This document shows positions 1-14,461 of a stretch of DNA of 64,000 nt, in pieces. The stretch is from Thunnus maccoyii. Its lineage: Eukaryota; Chordata; Actinopteri; Scombriformes; Scombridae. Position 1 is the first letter of the stretch; every line of letters begins with the position of its first letter. The stretch is from positions 33,268,662 through 33,332,661 of the forward strand of contig NC_056533.1 of the NCBI RefSeq assembly GCF_910596095.1, given 5' to 3'. Below the pieces are notes generated by a model. That model saw nothing but the letters and a program-made list of their open reading frames with translations, made no database searches and had not been told where the DNA came from. The position numbers were made by a program, and so were the translations under genes.

Positions 1-2479
1 ATTTAGTATTTATGACTTCTACGCTCTGCTGACACACTGCTCAGACTATGCCTCCTGTGAAGACAATATGTAATGTCACATCCATGTATCTCCCCACACC
101 TCTTTGGTCAGTGTTACCAAGCACGATTACTAATCAGCTAATTCATTGCAGCCCCCCTACACACTTCTTTTGTAGTGCACACATGATTTGTCTGGTTCTA
201 TTGGACATACAGGCAGGTTCCAAAGGGTTAAATTTGATCCTCTTCACTACAACCTTCCTTTAATATATCTGCACAAATTTGCACATGAATTATGTTTTAT
301 TAATGTACCTGCATTAAAATCACCCTCACCGTTTGCATGAACTGTGATTGAACCAGTGTACAATCAGCCACATAGCATATCATATCTCCTCCTGTTGATT
401 GTGCATCCATACACATACAGTAAGGTAAAGTGCACCTCATTGACTATGTTTACATGCACACTAATATTCCAATATTATGATGACAATATTCAGAATTTTG
501 ATATGGGTCATGTTAACAGCATATTCCATTTGGATATTCTGAATCAGGCCTTATTCTGAATGTAGCATTTTCTGATTAAGAAGTGGGAAATGTTGATATT
601 ATTCAGGTTTTAGGAGCATTCTTTGGACATGAATACAGCGCATTCAGAATATGCATCTCAATTGGGGTATTTATCACAATTTGAGACATACAGACTCTTG
701 CTTGTTTACCGTAAGCTCTGTGTGTTGCAAACAAACCAACTAACCAACAATTTGCGAGGCTGGGATAGAGATGTATGACGGGCTGGTTGTGTAACGCACC
801 CCTGCACAGGCAAAATGACATATGATGGAGCAGGAAAGCAGACAGAGGAGAGGAATGAGAGGAGAGTGGAGAGCTGTTCAGTGTGGGCTGGAAAAACAGA
901 GCGCGCCTTCTTCACGACGGGGACGGAGGAGACTGGTTATTATCCTGACATGCAGCTATGGACTGACGGTGACGACTTGGTGTGATGCACCAAAAACACT
1001 CAGTAGTGTGTAAACATTATGGGACAGCCTAGGTACTGGATGTGCCTGTAACTATAAATTTATAATATCATTCATATTAATATCACTTATAAATATCAGG
1101 CAGCAGCTCACTAATGTTTTTCACCTCACTGGTTTACTTCACTGCCTACGGAGATCTTGTGATTCCCGTTCCCACTGGAGCAGAGGGAAACCCTGAAAAC
1201 CCACTGCATGTAAATGGGAATATTAGTGGAATATTCATTTTCATTAGCCATGTAAACAGCTTAGTAGGAGTATTGTCTTTTTTGGAATAAGGGCAAAATC
1301 CGGAATATTTAGTGGAAGCAAGGTGCACCTCAGATGACAAGCAAAATGTGCTTCCAGGCCAGACATCTGTAAATATGGATTACTTTCACACGATTATGAG
1401 TATCACTTGAAAGTCAGTAGACAGCTTTTCAGACACATTTTTAGTCAACTGATACAGTGAGGCTGACAGACAACTATCTATATACTGTGTCTCACAGCCT
1501 TTTACTATAGGTCACTGAACAGCTCCACACTGGTAATGAGTTAATACAGTGTAAACAATTGCCTGTGGAAGAAGGGTTGGGTGAAAAAATGGATTCACAT
1601 AAGAATCTTGATTCATATTTCCTATCATTCTGAATCGATTCAAAAATGTCAAAAATCAGTTTTATAAATGTTGATAACGTGTTGTTGATGGAATAAAAAA
1701 GGCAGAACTCAACTGTGAGGGCACTGTAGCACCCAAACAGTCTACAACATGTACATACTAGAGTTATCTTGCAGTTCATCTTCAAAAAAGGCAGCGGTTG
1801 CAAGCATTTATTGATTTAATGACCAAATAATTACCTTTGCGAGATGAACATGCAGCATATTGTGAACTTTCTACGCCGTCACTCAGAGACTAACGTTAGC
1901 AGAGCAGAGCAGCAAAGTCCAAGACCGGCTGACCAACACACACTGCAGCAACGTAAACAACTTAAACCAACTCTGAGGTGAAGAAAATAACTTGGTGCTC
2001 AGTCTGTTTCACATCAAAAGCCCCACGCCCACTCCATGTCTTGCAAAACAATGGCTTTCCTCGGAGCTAACGGTGCAGCAGAGAAGCTGCTCTCCACTGC
2101 TGGAGACATGACATTAATAACAACACAGCAGAGCACTCTGCCTCCCCCTCATCTTGCTATTCGCATACAGGCAGAAGACTGTAAGATTCTTTCAAATTAA
2201 TTAATCCGTTAATTAATGCAGTTCATTTTTTAAAATAAAAAGGCTGTGGACCATTAATCTTAATTGCTAGTCATATTTCATATTGTATTTCAGTGAACTA
2301 AGGACACCGCTGAATGGTTTGACACAGTACACTGGAGCAAGAGACTGAAAATAGTGCCCCCTTTTCTGTTCATTCACTCCATTCATTCGGACACCCAAGA
2401 ATCAGAATCAAATTGTGGTATTCCCAAAGATCCACACCCCTATGTGGAAGTGTGGTTTTTAGCCACATCAGTGGTTCTA
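1..2479. other. Intergenic, repeat-derived sequence
   Basis: No gene is supported here; every open frame is short and lacks recognisable protein character. Parts look like decayed DNA transposons. The stretch at about 440-1270 has related inward-facing ends: an ACTAATATTCC motif near 457 and its near complement GGAATATTAGT near 1218, each close to a TTTACATG or CATGTAAA motif. The stretch at about 1570-2320 is AT-rich and carries AATCGATTC-type motifs seen in fish hAT-like repeats. Family assignment is from memory and unsure. Confidence 0.4.
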
Positions 2480-2955
2480 TGAAGGGAAATGTTGGTCTGT
2501 CAGTCCACCACTTTGGTCCATACTGAAATATCTCAACAGCTGCTGGATGGATTGCCACGATATTTTGTACAGACTTTTTTGTAATCCCCCGAATTTTCCT
2601 CCAGCACCATGAGGTTCACATTTCTGGTTTTAAATGAAATGTCTCAGAAACTATTGGATGGATTGCCATAAAACGTGGATGAACTGTATGATCCCTTAGG
2701 TGTTTCTAGCACTATAATCAAGCAAAAATACTTTGGTTTATGATCAAATACCTGTGTGCTTTAGTTCAGTGCTAACTAGCAGATGTTTGCATACTAACGA
2801 TGCTTAACATTGTATCCATTATACTTTCCATCAGCACGTTGGCATTGACATTGTGATTATGTTAGCATGCTGATGTTTGCATTTAGCTCAAGGTCCACTG
2901 TGCCTATACAGCCTCACAATGCCGCTAGCATGGCTGTAGACTCTTAGTCTTGTTT
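2480..2955 (+). repeat. Dispersed teleost repeat (GGATGGATTGCCA-type)
   Basis: Contains two copies of the phrase TGGATGGATTGCCA (near 2545 and 2655). It ends with a GCTAGCATGGCTGTAGACTC block. I recognise this as a very common dispersed fish repeat of uncertain class. A second partial copy of its 3' part is in the ROCO intron near 47,140-47,275, and an opposite-strand relative lies near 54,740-54,950. It is non-coding. Confidence 0.6.
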
Positions 2956-5900
2956 TCCTATCAACCCATGATTTCTCTCGAGATTTTGAACTGAAGCTCT
3001 TCTCCATAAATGTTTGTCAGTCTTATAGTTAATGATTTTTTTAAAATTTATAATGCAAAAATTAAGATGCAGCTGATGACCCTATTTTCAATTATGAATG
3101 GGGGGACTAACACAATGAAGAAAAAGGTTAAATTTACAAATTTACACTATTATATAGCTTTGAAGTTAGTAAAAAAGGGCCATGGATCATTAATGTGATG
3201 ATTTATCAAAGCCATTCTGTAATGACTCCAAAGAGAACATTTTTTAAAGATATTTCAAAATCATTTAAAATGAACGATGTTGATATGTCATGTTTTTCTT
3301 CATTTATCTCCCTTTCCTATTGCTGAACTGTACTACAGTTAGAGACACATAACACATACTGTATATTCCACAGTAGTAAGAGATAAGATCTGTATCAGTT
3401 ATTGTTTAGGTTTAGGTTTTCCAAAGTCAAAAGCAGGTGCAATGAAAAAGCCATTTTCATCTTTGTATGTGATAACACAAGCCCTCTAGCCTCTCTACTC
3501 CTTGTTACCTTTTTATCCTCCTTACCGTAGTTCCTTCTGGTCCAATTTCACATGGCAGTAATTACAAAAACAGAATGCTTTTGGAGGCTTTAAGCTTCTG
3601 GACAGTGACAGATAAGAGAGAGTTCTGGGCTGCATAATGGTCAGGATTAACCTCCCTTACACCCTAACTTTCCCTTAAATAAAGCAAGGCAGCTGACAGG
3701 AATATAATGACTTCCATTGAACAGAAGATCACAAAAATCACTCAGTATGGATATTAAATCACACAAATAGTCTTTTTTCAAACCTAAATGACCCAAAGTC
3801 AGATTTCATTTACTCTGCTTGGTAAATAAAATGCAGTTTATGAACAGTCCTACAGTCCACAAGAGAGAAGCCAACATAGCCTAGGGAGATTATTATTGAG
3901 TCTCACCAGGTGCAAAATAGTAGTTTCTCATTCTTTACTCAAAATGGCTACTTCTAAAATATGTTCAAGCCTGAATCTGATCTGAAATATGCGAGTGGAC
4001 AAAGCAAACAACCCATTGAACAATGTTAGCAAAAACCTTAGCAAGAAAGATTACGGAACGGATAGCCATTTGTGGGCGAGCGTGAAAAATCTGACGTCAG
4101 TTCGATGGGTAAGTAGAGATAAAATTACAAACACAGCATTCACTGCAGGATGAAGCCCTTGCTTTTGACTTGCAGGCAGCATTTTAACATAACTGCACCT
4201 CATGTTTCGGAACTTTGACCATACTTAACATAGAAATCTGACATCATAACAGTATATAAATGACAGAAAACCACAACAAGCATGTTATGTCCCCTATTTT
4301 TCCATTGTGAAATAAAATGTGTCTTTTTTGGTAGACTACTGTATGTGGTAACAAACTTCATGAAAATTGCTAAAACCTCCATGTAACATGTGCAACTGTT
4401 GTGGGGGACATAATAAAACAAAAAAAAATCTGACCCGGTGGAAACCACTGAGGAAGTGCAGTTGAGAGTGAAATCAATAAATCAATGTTCACACATGCAC
4501 ACAGGTCACTGCTGATAATAATACTGGAAAGACACTAACCATTCGTCCCTATTTCCCCCAGGCTTTTTAAGTGGATTTCACTGTGGAGTCGAATGGTCAG
4601 TATTTCCAGGGAACAGAAGCAGGACTGTGTCTGTGACCTTGATCATTAACCCAGACTGCTTCTAGAGACACAGGACATGATTTATAGATAACCACCATGA
4701 GTACACACACACACAAACACACACATACTGTACATACACATATACACACACAAGTGCCCTTCCTGTCTGCTTAGCCATGTGGTCGATATTCACTGGTGCA
4801 TGTCATTGTGTCTGGGGAAGGTGGGGTAAAGGGCAAAACCTCCCTCCCTTGTGTGTAGTTTGTGCCCATTTTAACTGCGGATGAAAACAGGCAACACACC
4901 ACAGAGGGTTTAAAGGGGACAATAACTGATGTACAGTGTGTGACTTTGTGTGTGTTCATAGCTTTCCCCAAAATGCCTGTGATAAACTTTAGCTTGGACC
5001 ATATAATTTCCCACTAGGCTAACAGTATCTTGTTTGTCTTGACATGGTTGTCTTGTCTCGGGTTAAACTGGCAATGCCTAATTTAAAACCCATTCATAAC
5101 CACTATTTGAAAAAAATTACTTATTCTAGATCATTGAGTATGCATTGTTTTTTAGAAAAACTACCAGTAATTTAAATACAGTCCTTGTTGAATGTAGTCT
5201 GCTAAAGTCAGTCAGCCAGTAGTCTTATTTGGTAGTTTTCCCCATCATCCCCATCGGTACTAATACTGTAACAATGTACTTACCAAGATAATAGCTGAGC
5301 TATTAACACGAGCATCCATTATTTTGGGTTGTAATTTATTGCGCTGAACAAGTAAGAAATAATAATATGAAGAAGACTGGCAGAGCAACAGACTGTGAGA
5401 TGTACCACATTTTTTGGTTTGCATTACTCAAACATTTATTGGAATAAAAGCTGGAATAAATTGCTTGCTGATTAAATGTTACGTGATTTTGAAAATGGCT
5501 ACCCAACACAACTGGGAAATTTAGATTAACTACCAACGTCCGCACATATAGCGATACTAGCAGTCAGCTCATCATACAGGTTTCTTGCAATGTTGCAAAA
5601 AACTGGAATGATCTTTTAAGTTATTGTTAGTAAGGTCTTCTGAGTATCAACTTGTGGTTGAAATGTGGTTCTTTAGAAGTTTTTAGCTTGCTTGACAGCA
5701 GCTAGTCACATCAGTTACAAACAATTCCAATGGTGACCAAGAATCAGGGCTAAAAAGTAAATAAATAAAACATTTATTCATAAATACATTTTCAAAATGT
5801 AGTTAGCTAGTTAGCTAACAAGCAATCCCAAACTAATAAAATCTAATAAAAAAGATGCAACAATTCTTCAAACATAATTTTGAGAAATTTATTCCTGCAG

Positions 5901-8900
5901 TCTTTTTGAGCTGAGTCGCTAATCATGGGTCACGGGCTAGTCATACCAATCATAGGTGCTAGATAGGTATTAAAGAAAGAGCTACGTTGTCTATGATATC
6001 TTTGTTCTACATTACTGACTCCAGGGCTTCAGTGAAAGCAGACTCCAGTCGGATGCCGCAATGCCTTTAATCCTCTTTAACTGCACCCTGCTTCTCTCAC
6101 CAAAGAGAAACTAGCAGCAGAAAATATTTTTCTCTACTCCGCAGCCCATCAACAAAGGCTTACATTTGGATCACAGCTTTGTGCAATTTACTCATGGAGA
6201 GCGTGAATTAGCGAGATAGAGAGACAGAGAGTAAGAGAAAAAATAACACATCAACAGCTGGTCACAAAAAAACAGGGCCGTATGGCGACACTTAATGTTG
6301 TAGTATTTTTAAATCCAAAAGGGAAAATCCTCTTTAAGAAGCCTTTGCTAACCCAAGTGACCAACTGGTGACAGATCTCACCACAGGCTGAAAAACAGTA
6401 GGTTCATGCCATTCACATTACACAGTGATCTACCATAAAGTTGCACTAAATGTACTGTATTTGCTGCCAGATGTTGTTGCATTGTGTTGTCACAAAAGTT
6501 GAGCTACGTTCAGTGTTTTTGCTGGATGACCTTGCAAGATTGTTTGGTTTTTTTTTCTTTTTTTTGCCAGTTAGCATCCCTTCTGCATCAACAAAGTGGC
6601 TTTATTGAAATTCATTTTTTCACATAGCACTATAGTAATATAGTCTAACCATGGCCTAACGGAATTAAAGAGTCTGACTTGCTCTCACAACTAACTGAAC
6701 CTTATCTCAAATGGGATACATCAGCTGATGCCCATGTCTTGTGACATTGTTGTGCGTGAAGAACTCAAAAATGCATTTCCAGTGGATGCAACAAAATTAG
6801 TACTGGATCGCTGATGAGATGATGGAAAAAAGTTGCATGACAGAAAAACACATCTGAAATGCCAACAGTACGGACAGTGTATAAATAGGTTGTATGTGAC
6901 TGCCACAAGATTTAAGAGTTACTTTCCCTTCACAATTCTTGTAAAAACACATGGCCCTACATTTCCACGTACTGATCTTGATTTTTTTGTTGTTGTTGTT
7001 GTTTCCAGCAAACTCTCAGAGAATCATTTTGAAGGTTTGAGCTCACTGCTACATTTTCAGATCTAAGATTTACCTCAAGGAGGCAAGGAGGTTATGTTTC
7101 TACCCTTTTAATTAGTCTCCATCTGTCAATATGATATCTTCAAAACATTTGACTGTTTTTTAGTGACATTTGGCAGATATGTAAGATTTGGAGTAAGAAA
7201 CAATTCATTAAAGATTGGCGTTAATCAAGGATTTCTGCTATTAGATAAAAAATATATACCACTATGACTGACTAACACAGATAAAGGCGTGTATGAATCC
7301 TGAGGGGCTGTTTCAGAGGAAGAAATCAATTTAAGTGAAATATAAGAGATGGAAATGCTGTCTTCAAGTATAACAGCATGTTGGGTATTGTTCAGCACTG
7401 GCCGATGTTTCTGCTCCAGTGCTTTTTAGTTTGATTTGTCTCTCTGTAGCCTCCTCCACGTTACCTATGGGTGTTCTTCCTGCTTTAGCTCAGCAGTGCT
7501 GCTGGGATCAAACTCTATAAATGATTCAGTATTTCCTATAGCTCTCAACCCAAACCTTGCCTTTTATCCCCACCTGGTACAAAAACAAGCACATGAACAC
7601 ACACCAACACACTCAGCAACACTCCAAAATAACTCCAGTAGCCAGAAATATTAATTTAGGTGGGCCTGTGGAATACAATATGTGCAAGAACCAAAGTGAT
7701 CTGTAGATCATCAGTTTTTTTTACTCTTATTCTAAGATCTCATTAAAACATTATTCAGAGTATTTGCAGACTATACATTGTATCAATAGCAGGCTACTGG
7801 TTTTGTTTACTGTTGCTGATACTTTCAAGAGATAAGGTGGCGGAGGTGAGCTGCAACATCATGTCTTTATTTAATGCTGCAATGATTTCCTTGATAACAT
7901 TATAGCACAACCAGTGCATAAAAGCAATGTTAAACCTGGAGTTGTTGCGACTACAATTGTTTTACTAACTCATTGAACATCTGCAGCACTGAACATGCAA
8001 CTACAGCACCTCAGAAAGTCTAAGCTACTTTCACAATGCCACTACATGGCAAAAAAACTGACAGCATGCCACTTACATAAATCAAGTAAGCATCATGTAT
8101 CAAACAATACAGCAAAGTGTGACATTAACAAAGTTCAGCTTCATTTATAAGCTATCATTACATTCATAATCCCTCAGCCGAAAAAAACACCAGCAGGTCC
8201 CAATTCAAAAATAATCACATTAGTAAGACTTACATGTGTCAGCAAACTAGAGGCAATGTAAGCCTCATACTTGGGGCATCTTAAACCTGAAACATTTGCA
8301 CACAATTAAAATGTTGGTGGTAATAATCTGAAAAAGGAAAAAAGGAAAAAACATCACACATCAGTCTGCTTATATCAAATGTATCGTCAAATATTTTAGT
8401 AAAGTTTAATCAAACATTTGGTGAAGAAGAAATTTGTAGTACAAATTAGCCTACAGTAAGATGTTTAATATACTTCAGGTCTGTTCCTTTGCCTCCTCTG
8501 CCTCCCTCCATCTTTGTCCCGAGCTTTTATAAGCTTTCCCCCTCTTCATCTATCTATCTATCTAGTTTATGTAGGCCTTTAGGTTTTTAAAATATACATG
8601 AAAATTGGTTCAGGGATGGTTGTAACAAGGTGTTATAACCGTCCCAGTATCACCAGCCATGTTTTCACCTCATGTGAAGTAGCTTGACTGCTAGTTTAAC
8701 ACATGTCAGTCATTTCTATTTTTAGCTTACAAAACTGTGATTCAAGACAGTATCCAAAAAATACATCTGATAGAAAAGTTAAATTTTTGCCTCAAACAAA
8801 ACACTGTTGCTGGTAACTTTCTCTGGGAGTTTCAAATGTGGCTCCTTTTTTGTAAGCAAGAAGACAAATCTAACTGAGCACGTGCAGAGTGAGTGTAATC

Positions 8901-11829
8901 ACTGTAGCTTGTTTCTGATTGGAGGAATTCAAGGTGTTACAACTGTCCGTGGTCTCCCCTACCCAAAAGTCCTACTTGAGTAAAAGTAAAGATAGTTAGA
9001 TAAAGATAGATAGATAGATAGATGCAACTAAACTCAGGAAGAATAAAATCTTAACTCATCCATGATGGCTTTGACTTTTAAGTCACAAAGTCCAGTTCGG
9101 CGTTGCTCCCCTTTTGCAACTTTTGATTCACCTCCTGAGTGAGTGGGACTTTATGAGATTTACTCAAGAATTAATGAACATGCTTTACAAGTTTTAAACT
9201 TTCTTGGCCTGACTGGTCAGGTGCTGCACACACTAGTGACCCTCAAGTTGCACTGGATCTGTGTTTCTATGTCGAACATGCCCAGCAGCAGAACCCTGCC
9301 GGGTGGCAGCCTTGTTGGCTGCCCTCCACACATTTAATAGTTTTCAGACACCAACAGAGGTCTATGGCACAGAAGAATAAGATACATCAGACTTACACAC
9401 ACAGTATCTGTAAGTAGGATGCATTCATTGTTGGTTTTTTCACATAGAAAGTTATGTGTTGATAATAATGCTGGTCTAAATGTCAGGACTAGATTCCACT
9501 AGGAACGCCAGTCACCCAACCAACCTTAGGGTAAACCATTGATAAAACTAGGCATAGTTAACAACAAGCAAAAAGCAGTGGAAACATAAGCTGGAATGTT
9601 AAGAGAACTAGCCAGCACTCAAGTACAATATTAATTTAAAGATTTTACATTACTTTTGGATAAATTCCAGGTGCATAAGACATCTTTGGCATAGTGCAGT
9701 TTGAAATTGTAGTAGCTTGCAAAGAATGCAGCCAAACCATAGGTGAAGTCCTGAGGTCTCATGAACACTTGACTTTCAATAGACGTCATCCAAGTAGAGG
9801 TCTGCAAGCCCGTCAGGTCCCAGTGGGTCCAGACGAGCAGAGTCGATTCAGGCTGGGCTCGGGCCAATTTTTTTTTATAGATCTGGCTCGGGTTGGACTT
9901 GGGCTCATTTAACTTCTCTCCTTTCATTGTGCCCATATACATGCAGAGCACACATAGGACACTGCATGAAATATTGTTATATTGATTACATTATAAATAT
10001 TATACATAATCTACGCACGTAGGCATGTGTGCATTACACGTGACCATGCAGAGCATCGGGGTGAAGTTGGAGCATTGTTCTTCAGTTTCTGTGAATCTTC
10101 TCTGTAATGGACAGTCGGTATTAATATTTGTGGGCATAATTGTTGGTGGTGGCACTAGTAGTTATGTTTGAGGCATATAATAAGTTTACTTCAAAAGTTT
10201 GATTCAATAAAGATGCTATGATTTATGCTGGGTGTGCCAGCTTGAGATTTAGATGGCACAGGCACACCCGTGGCTACACAGGCACTCCATTCACTATTTA
10301 GAAGGTATCAACAGTGCTCAGGCGATTGTTAAAAAAAGAAAAAGAAAACTGTCCTAAAATGAAAGTGGCTGTAAAGCAAAAATGTGCAGTCAATTTTATA
10401 ATCTTGGATTTTTGGGACATTTTAAACAGTAATTTCACCCAAATGCTTTCAGTGCCTAAACATAATCATAAAAAAAGTTTAATAATGCTGTTGTTATTAC
10501 CAGCTGATATTGTACTGCAAGATTGGATATTTTGACAGAAAAAAAAATGTAATTTCAGTCAAATGTTCTGTATCATCATTTTTGCAAGTTGCCAAATATT
10601 GTCTCTTAATTTTGTCAAGACAACATTTTGTCATTATTGTTGAGAGAAAAGGTAATTTGGACAACATTATGTTTGCTGCCAAATGTATTTTCCATTGCAA
10701 TTAAGCAGTAAATAAATGTAATTTCTAGGAGGCAGGGTTGCAAAGTCTGTTGGCCACTCTGAGTACCCGTGATATTGCTTTTTTGTAATTGAAGAACAGA
10801 GATGAAAATGGGGAACACAAAGGGTAAAATATACCAAAGTTAAAGTATTTTTAAAATTTGTCTGCTAAGATTCCTAAACAAAATCTAGAAAATATATAAC
10901 AATGGAGAAAAGGAAAAAAATGATTTTGGTGACACCATGACCCTTCCTCCTCTGCCTTTTTTTATTTTTTAATTGAACATGTCTCCCTGATCAATTACTC
11001 ATATGGAAACAAACCATTCTGTGCACATTTATTCTCCCTTGAGGAAGAAACTCATTGATTTCTGAGACCTCATGACCTTTCTCCTACCATCAGGCCAGAA
11101 TTTGACTATCCTGATATAACTATTCTGTCATATACCCAGACAATATTGACAGTGAATCTAATGACTAACGGGGGAGATTATTAGGCCATGACGAATGTCT
11201 ACACTCTACCGAGTGCTTTTATGTATAAGCCTATAATTTATACAGTCAAATATTCTGTTTTTTTAAACAAGAAAAAGTAGGAAATGTCATATTTGTATGT
11301 TGAATTACACAAGCTATCTCAAGAGAACATAAGTCTCCATAAAGTCTGCAGTTTATTAAGTAAATTGTTCAATGTCACCCATTCTGACGGCTGTTCATTG
11401 CGCATGAGAAATGGGGATGTGATAGAATGAGGGAAGGACCAAGGGACCTCTGTTGTGAAACCAGCAAGAAAATTCATCTGTCCTGTCCTTGGGATACTTT
11501 AGCTTGATGTGTGTGTGTGGTGTGTGTGTGTATGTCACTAAGAAATGAATAAGGAAGCAATAGGACCATATGTTGACAGCGCTGGTCGGAGAGAAATTAA
11601 AAATCAATGTGTCCTCCTATCACCCCCAAGCTATTCTTCTCTTTCATCACAACCAGTGCTGACCATTGACCTCCACAGACTTTTCATCATTAGATAGGGG
11701 AAGAAAAAAGTCCTAAGAAACACTGTATCGACCTTGATGTTTTTTTCACTAGTGTAGTGACGGTTCAAAACATTCCTATTCGGAATTATTTCTCAAGAAC
11801 CGCATATTTATGTATCAGCTGACAAATGT
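2956..11829. other. Intergenic desert
   Basis: About 8.9 kb of AT-rich sequence with no supported gene on either strand. Open frames are under about 110 codons, with no domain, splice pattern or composition suggesting coding. Content seen: a CA-rich tract at 4699-4752, a GATA tract at about 9005-9023, a partial relative of the 16.8 kb fold-back arm at about 9345-9480, a G/C-rich CGGGCT-type repeat patch at about 9800-9900, and a short GT tract at about 11,508-11,531. Confidence 0.5.
9345..9480 (+). repeat. Fragment related to the 16.8-17.9 kb fold-back arms
   Basis: The block GAGGTCTATGGCACAG, followed by an AATAAGATA-like segment and then CATTGTTGGTTT, matches in order the right arm of the fold-back element at 17,750-17,840. 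It is therefore a solo, diverged piece of the same repeat family. It has no coding content. Confidence 0.5.
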
Positions 11830-12105
11830 ATCGACTGAAACGATAAGGAATTAATAAATTAAATAGTTTTGATCCAGACAGAAACTTCACCAGTGAGACT
11901 AAACTATGGTTGAACCATAGAAGCAGTTTACAGCCTTCCATTGGTTGATTCTGCTGTCAATCAAACGTGTCTGTGCTCCTATTGGCTAGTTAAACTGCTT
12001 CTGCCTTATTTTCTCCTGTGTATGCATGCTCTCTTTCAGGCTGTTTAACTGAGTGGGGTGCATGCCTTCGTCCCACTTAGCAAGTTAGAGCCCAGAAGCA
12101 CTGAT
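11830..12105 (+). repeat. Dispersed repeat; inverted partner at 48,480-48,770
   Basis: Reading forward it runs through a GATCCAGACAGAAAC block, a CACCAGTGAGACTAAACT block, a CTGCTGTCAATCAAA-like block and a TCTCCTGTGT block. It ends near GTTAGAGCCCAGAAGC. The reverse complement of 48,480-48,770, inside an intron of the ROCO gene, shows the same blocks in the same order. The two are thus copies of one transposable element in opposite orientation, about 36.5 kb apart. I see no coding capacity. Confidence 0.7.
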
Positions 12106-12595
12106 GATGATTGACATTGATGTCTGTCAATTAAGAAAAGCTTCTGCCACTATATAAAGTATTGCATCTTTGCTTTTGTTGTTTCATAGAAAAGCTTTTC
12201 TCTCTCATTTCATTGCCTCTGTTTCTCTGTAACAAAACTAATTTCCATACTTTCTGTGGTTGATGTATGTACTTTATGTTCACACTCTGAATTCTCTCAC
12301 CTCTCTATAACACTGACAAACAGGAACTTGCCAAGGTTGTTAGAGGAGCAGGGGCTCAAATTCATAAAAAGGTGATTTTTGCAATTAATTAACCTTTAAG
12401 TGATGTTCAGGTCAAACTGACCCATTTCAAATTTTTACTAAAAGGAAAATGATACAAGGATACAGTTTTTCAACCTGAAACATCATGGCCTTGGCTTTCT
12501 GTGAAGAATATTGAAAAATTCTAAATTTTGAGTACACATGCTACAATCCCCCACACATTTATGTCCTTCATACGATGTTCAGGTCAATTAGACCT

Positions 12596-12680
12596 GCATA
12601 CACACACAGACACACAGAAACATGCACACACACACACACCCTTTCTCTCACTCACTCACTCACACACACACACGCATACA
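12596..12680. repeat. CA/CT microsatellite
   Basis: Imperfect CA repeat interrupted by a CTCACTCACT tract. Open frames across it that read as Thr-His repeats are translation artefacts. Confidence 0.9.
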
Positions 12681-13126
12681 CAGAGATAGAGAGACAGATG
12701 TACATACACATACACCTGCTACATTGTTACGATCCAAGCACAGACAAGCCGTCTGCTCCCGCTTTCCCATCTCTTTACCCTCTGTAGAGTGGGAACCTGC
12801 ACAATGTTATTCCAAAACATTCTACTACTCTACCCCTCACATCTGCACATCATGGGAGAGACAAGACAGATAAATAACTCTACATCAAAGTGTAAAGGTC
12901 ACTTCAACTACAATCCTCCACCAGCAATGTGTCCTCTTCTCTGTAGAGGACCTTGGAGCTAATATTTGAAGAAAGTGAGACACATAGCGAGGTGTAGAAA
13001 TATGTTCTGCACATGAATGTGAGTTTGAAGATGATGCATCAGAAAGAGCCCTACAGCCAGCTGCTGGAGGAGCCCCACACCACACACGTGTCCAAGAATG
13101 GCCAGATTGAATGATCTTCATCCCCA

Positions 13127-13735
13127 TTGAAAGAGCCCCCCCACACAGCTGCTAACATAATAAGGATGATATCGAGGCCTACATGCCTATTTTGGGATCC
13201 CTATCCTTGCATGTCAAGAAGGGAGTCGACTGAAAGTGGGATGCTGAAGCAGAGAGAGCGATTTTTAGAACCACAATGTCTCTGGAGAGCTTCCATATAT
13301 TCTCGAGCGTCATCAGGTTTGATGACCAGAAGACCTGCTAGACAACAAAGGGACAAGTTGGCAGCAATCGGCACTGTGTGGGAAAAGTGGGTGGAGTGGC
13401 TTCCACTTCTTTACAACCCTGGGCCCAGTGTGACTGTGGATGAACAAACCACCCTCCAAACCGGCAAGATACATAATCAAAATCTGGACTGTCTGTGATG
13501 CATATTTCATCTTATGCATGGAACTTGCAAATCTATACAGGGAAGTCAGAGGGAGGAGCCCCTGAGAGAAACTAAAGGACACGGGTGGTGCTGGAAATGT
13601 TGCAGGGGGAAATGTCATTGGCCTCAACATCACCTGCGATAATTTTTTCACATCGTACAGCCTGGGACAGGAACTTCTCAAAAGAAAGCTGACAATGGTT
13701 GGAACAATCAGAAAAAATAAGATGTCAGCTCCCAC
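13127..13735 (+). pseudogene. Degenerate piggyBac-type transposase fragment
   Basis: This is the remains of a DDE transposase of the piggyBac family, nuclear enzymes that excise and insert at TTAA. In frame 13,127-13,498 the stretch around 13,330-13,450 reads DKLAAI, WEKWVEWLP, LYNPGPSVTVDEQ; this is the characteristic piggyBac segment that includes one catalytic Asp in TVDE. After about 13,450 the frame shifts and continues with an IKIWTVCDA-like segment near 13,470-13,500. Further on, near 13,630-13,720, it reads CDNFFTSYSLGQ and then MVGTIRKNK, another hallmark block. Frame changes, internal deletion and missing N- and C-terminal parts make it non-functional. I did not find flanking TTAA-linked terminal repeats. 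Family confidence is high and boundaries are approximate. Confidence 0.75.
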
Positions 13736-14461
13736 GTCAGCTTCTAACTGTAAAGAACAGGCCAGTCCATTCCTCTGACCTTGTGTTTATGGCCAACACT
13801 GTCTCATGTTGATGGAGCCAATAAAGAAAATGAAGTGACTGAAACAACCAAAGTTTGGTCCCTGGGTTGGTTCAAACGCTGCTACATGACAGTTAATTAA
13901 TGATACATGCAAAGACATGAAGTGTATTTTTGTAAATTCTCCTCACATGTTAACCAGCCCAACTCTTACCTGGTCCTCTGATTGACATCCTCACTTACAG
14001 AAGCTCTGCTTAATACTGCTGACAAAGATGCACTTCCTCTGATTGCCTCTGTCACCTCCATATTCGTCTCTTACCACCTCTCCATAGAAGGCATAATGGC
14101 TTCAGTAATAATAAGTAGATGCTGATACTGTATGGCTATGATACTATTACTATGTGACAACAAATTAGTTTAATATAATAATAATAATAATAGATCATGA
14201 TCATTTTTTCCATATTGATCAATATCAACATTTATCACGATATATATAATTTGATAATGCTGCCAGTTTGAAGAGCATTCTGATAATGACTGAAGCCTGA
14301 AGAAACCAATAGTTTAACATAAAAAATAGAATAACAAAATTAAACATTTAACAACAATTAAACAACAACAACAACTTTGCAAACATGCTTTATCGGCCTA
14401 GCAAAACAATACAAGTTAATTTGCCTTGTAACTTTAAATAATGTAAATAAAACTGAAAGCT
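13736..14461. other. Intergenic, nothing recognisable
   Basis: AT-rich sequence with a short ATA/AAT tract near 14,175. No gene or clear repeat family was recognised. Confidence 0.5.

Noticed and set aside
12575..12873. Thr-His-rich proteins
   Set aside because: They are translations of a CA/CT microsatellite; the same applies to frames at 58,703-59,239, 61,201-61,600 and 62,383-62,650.
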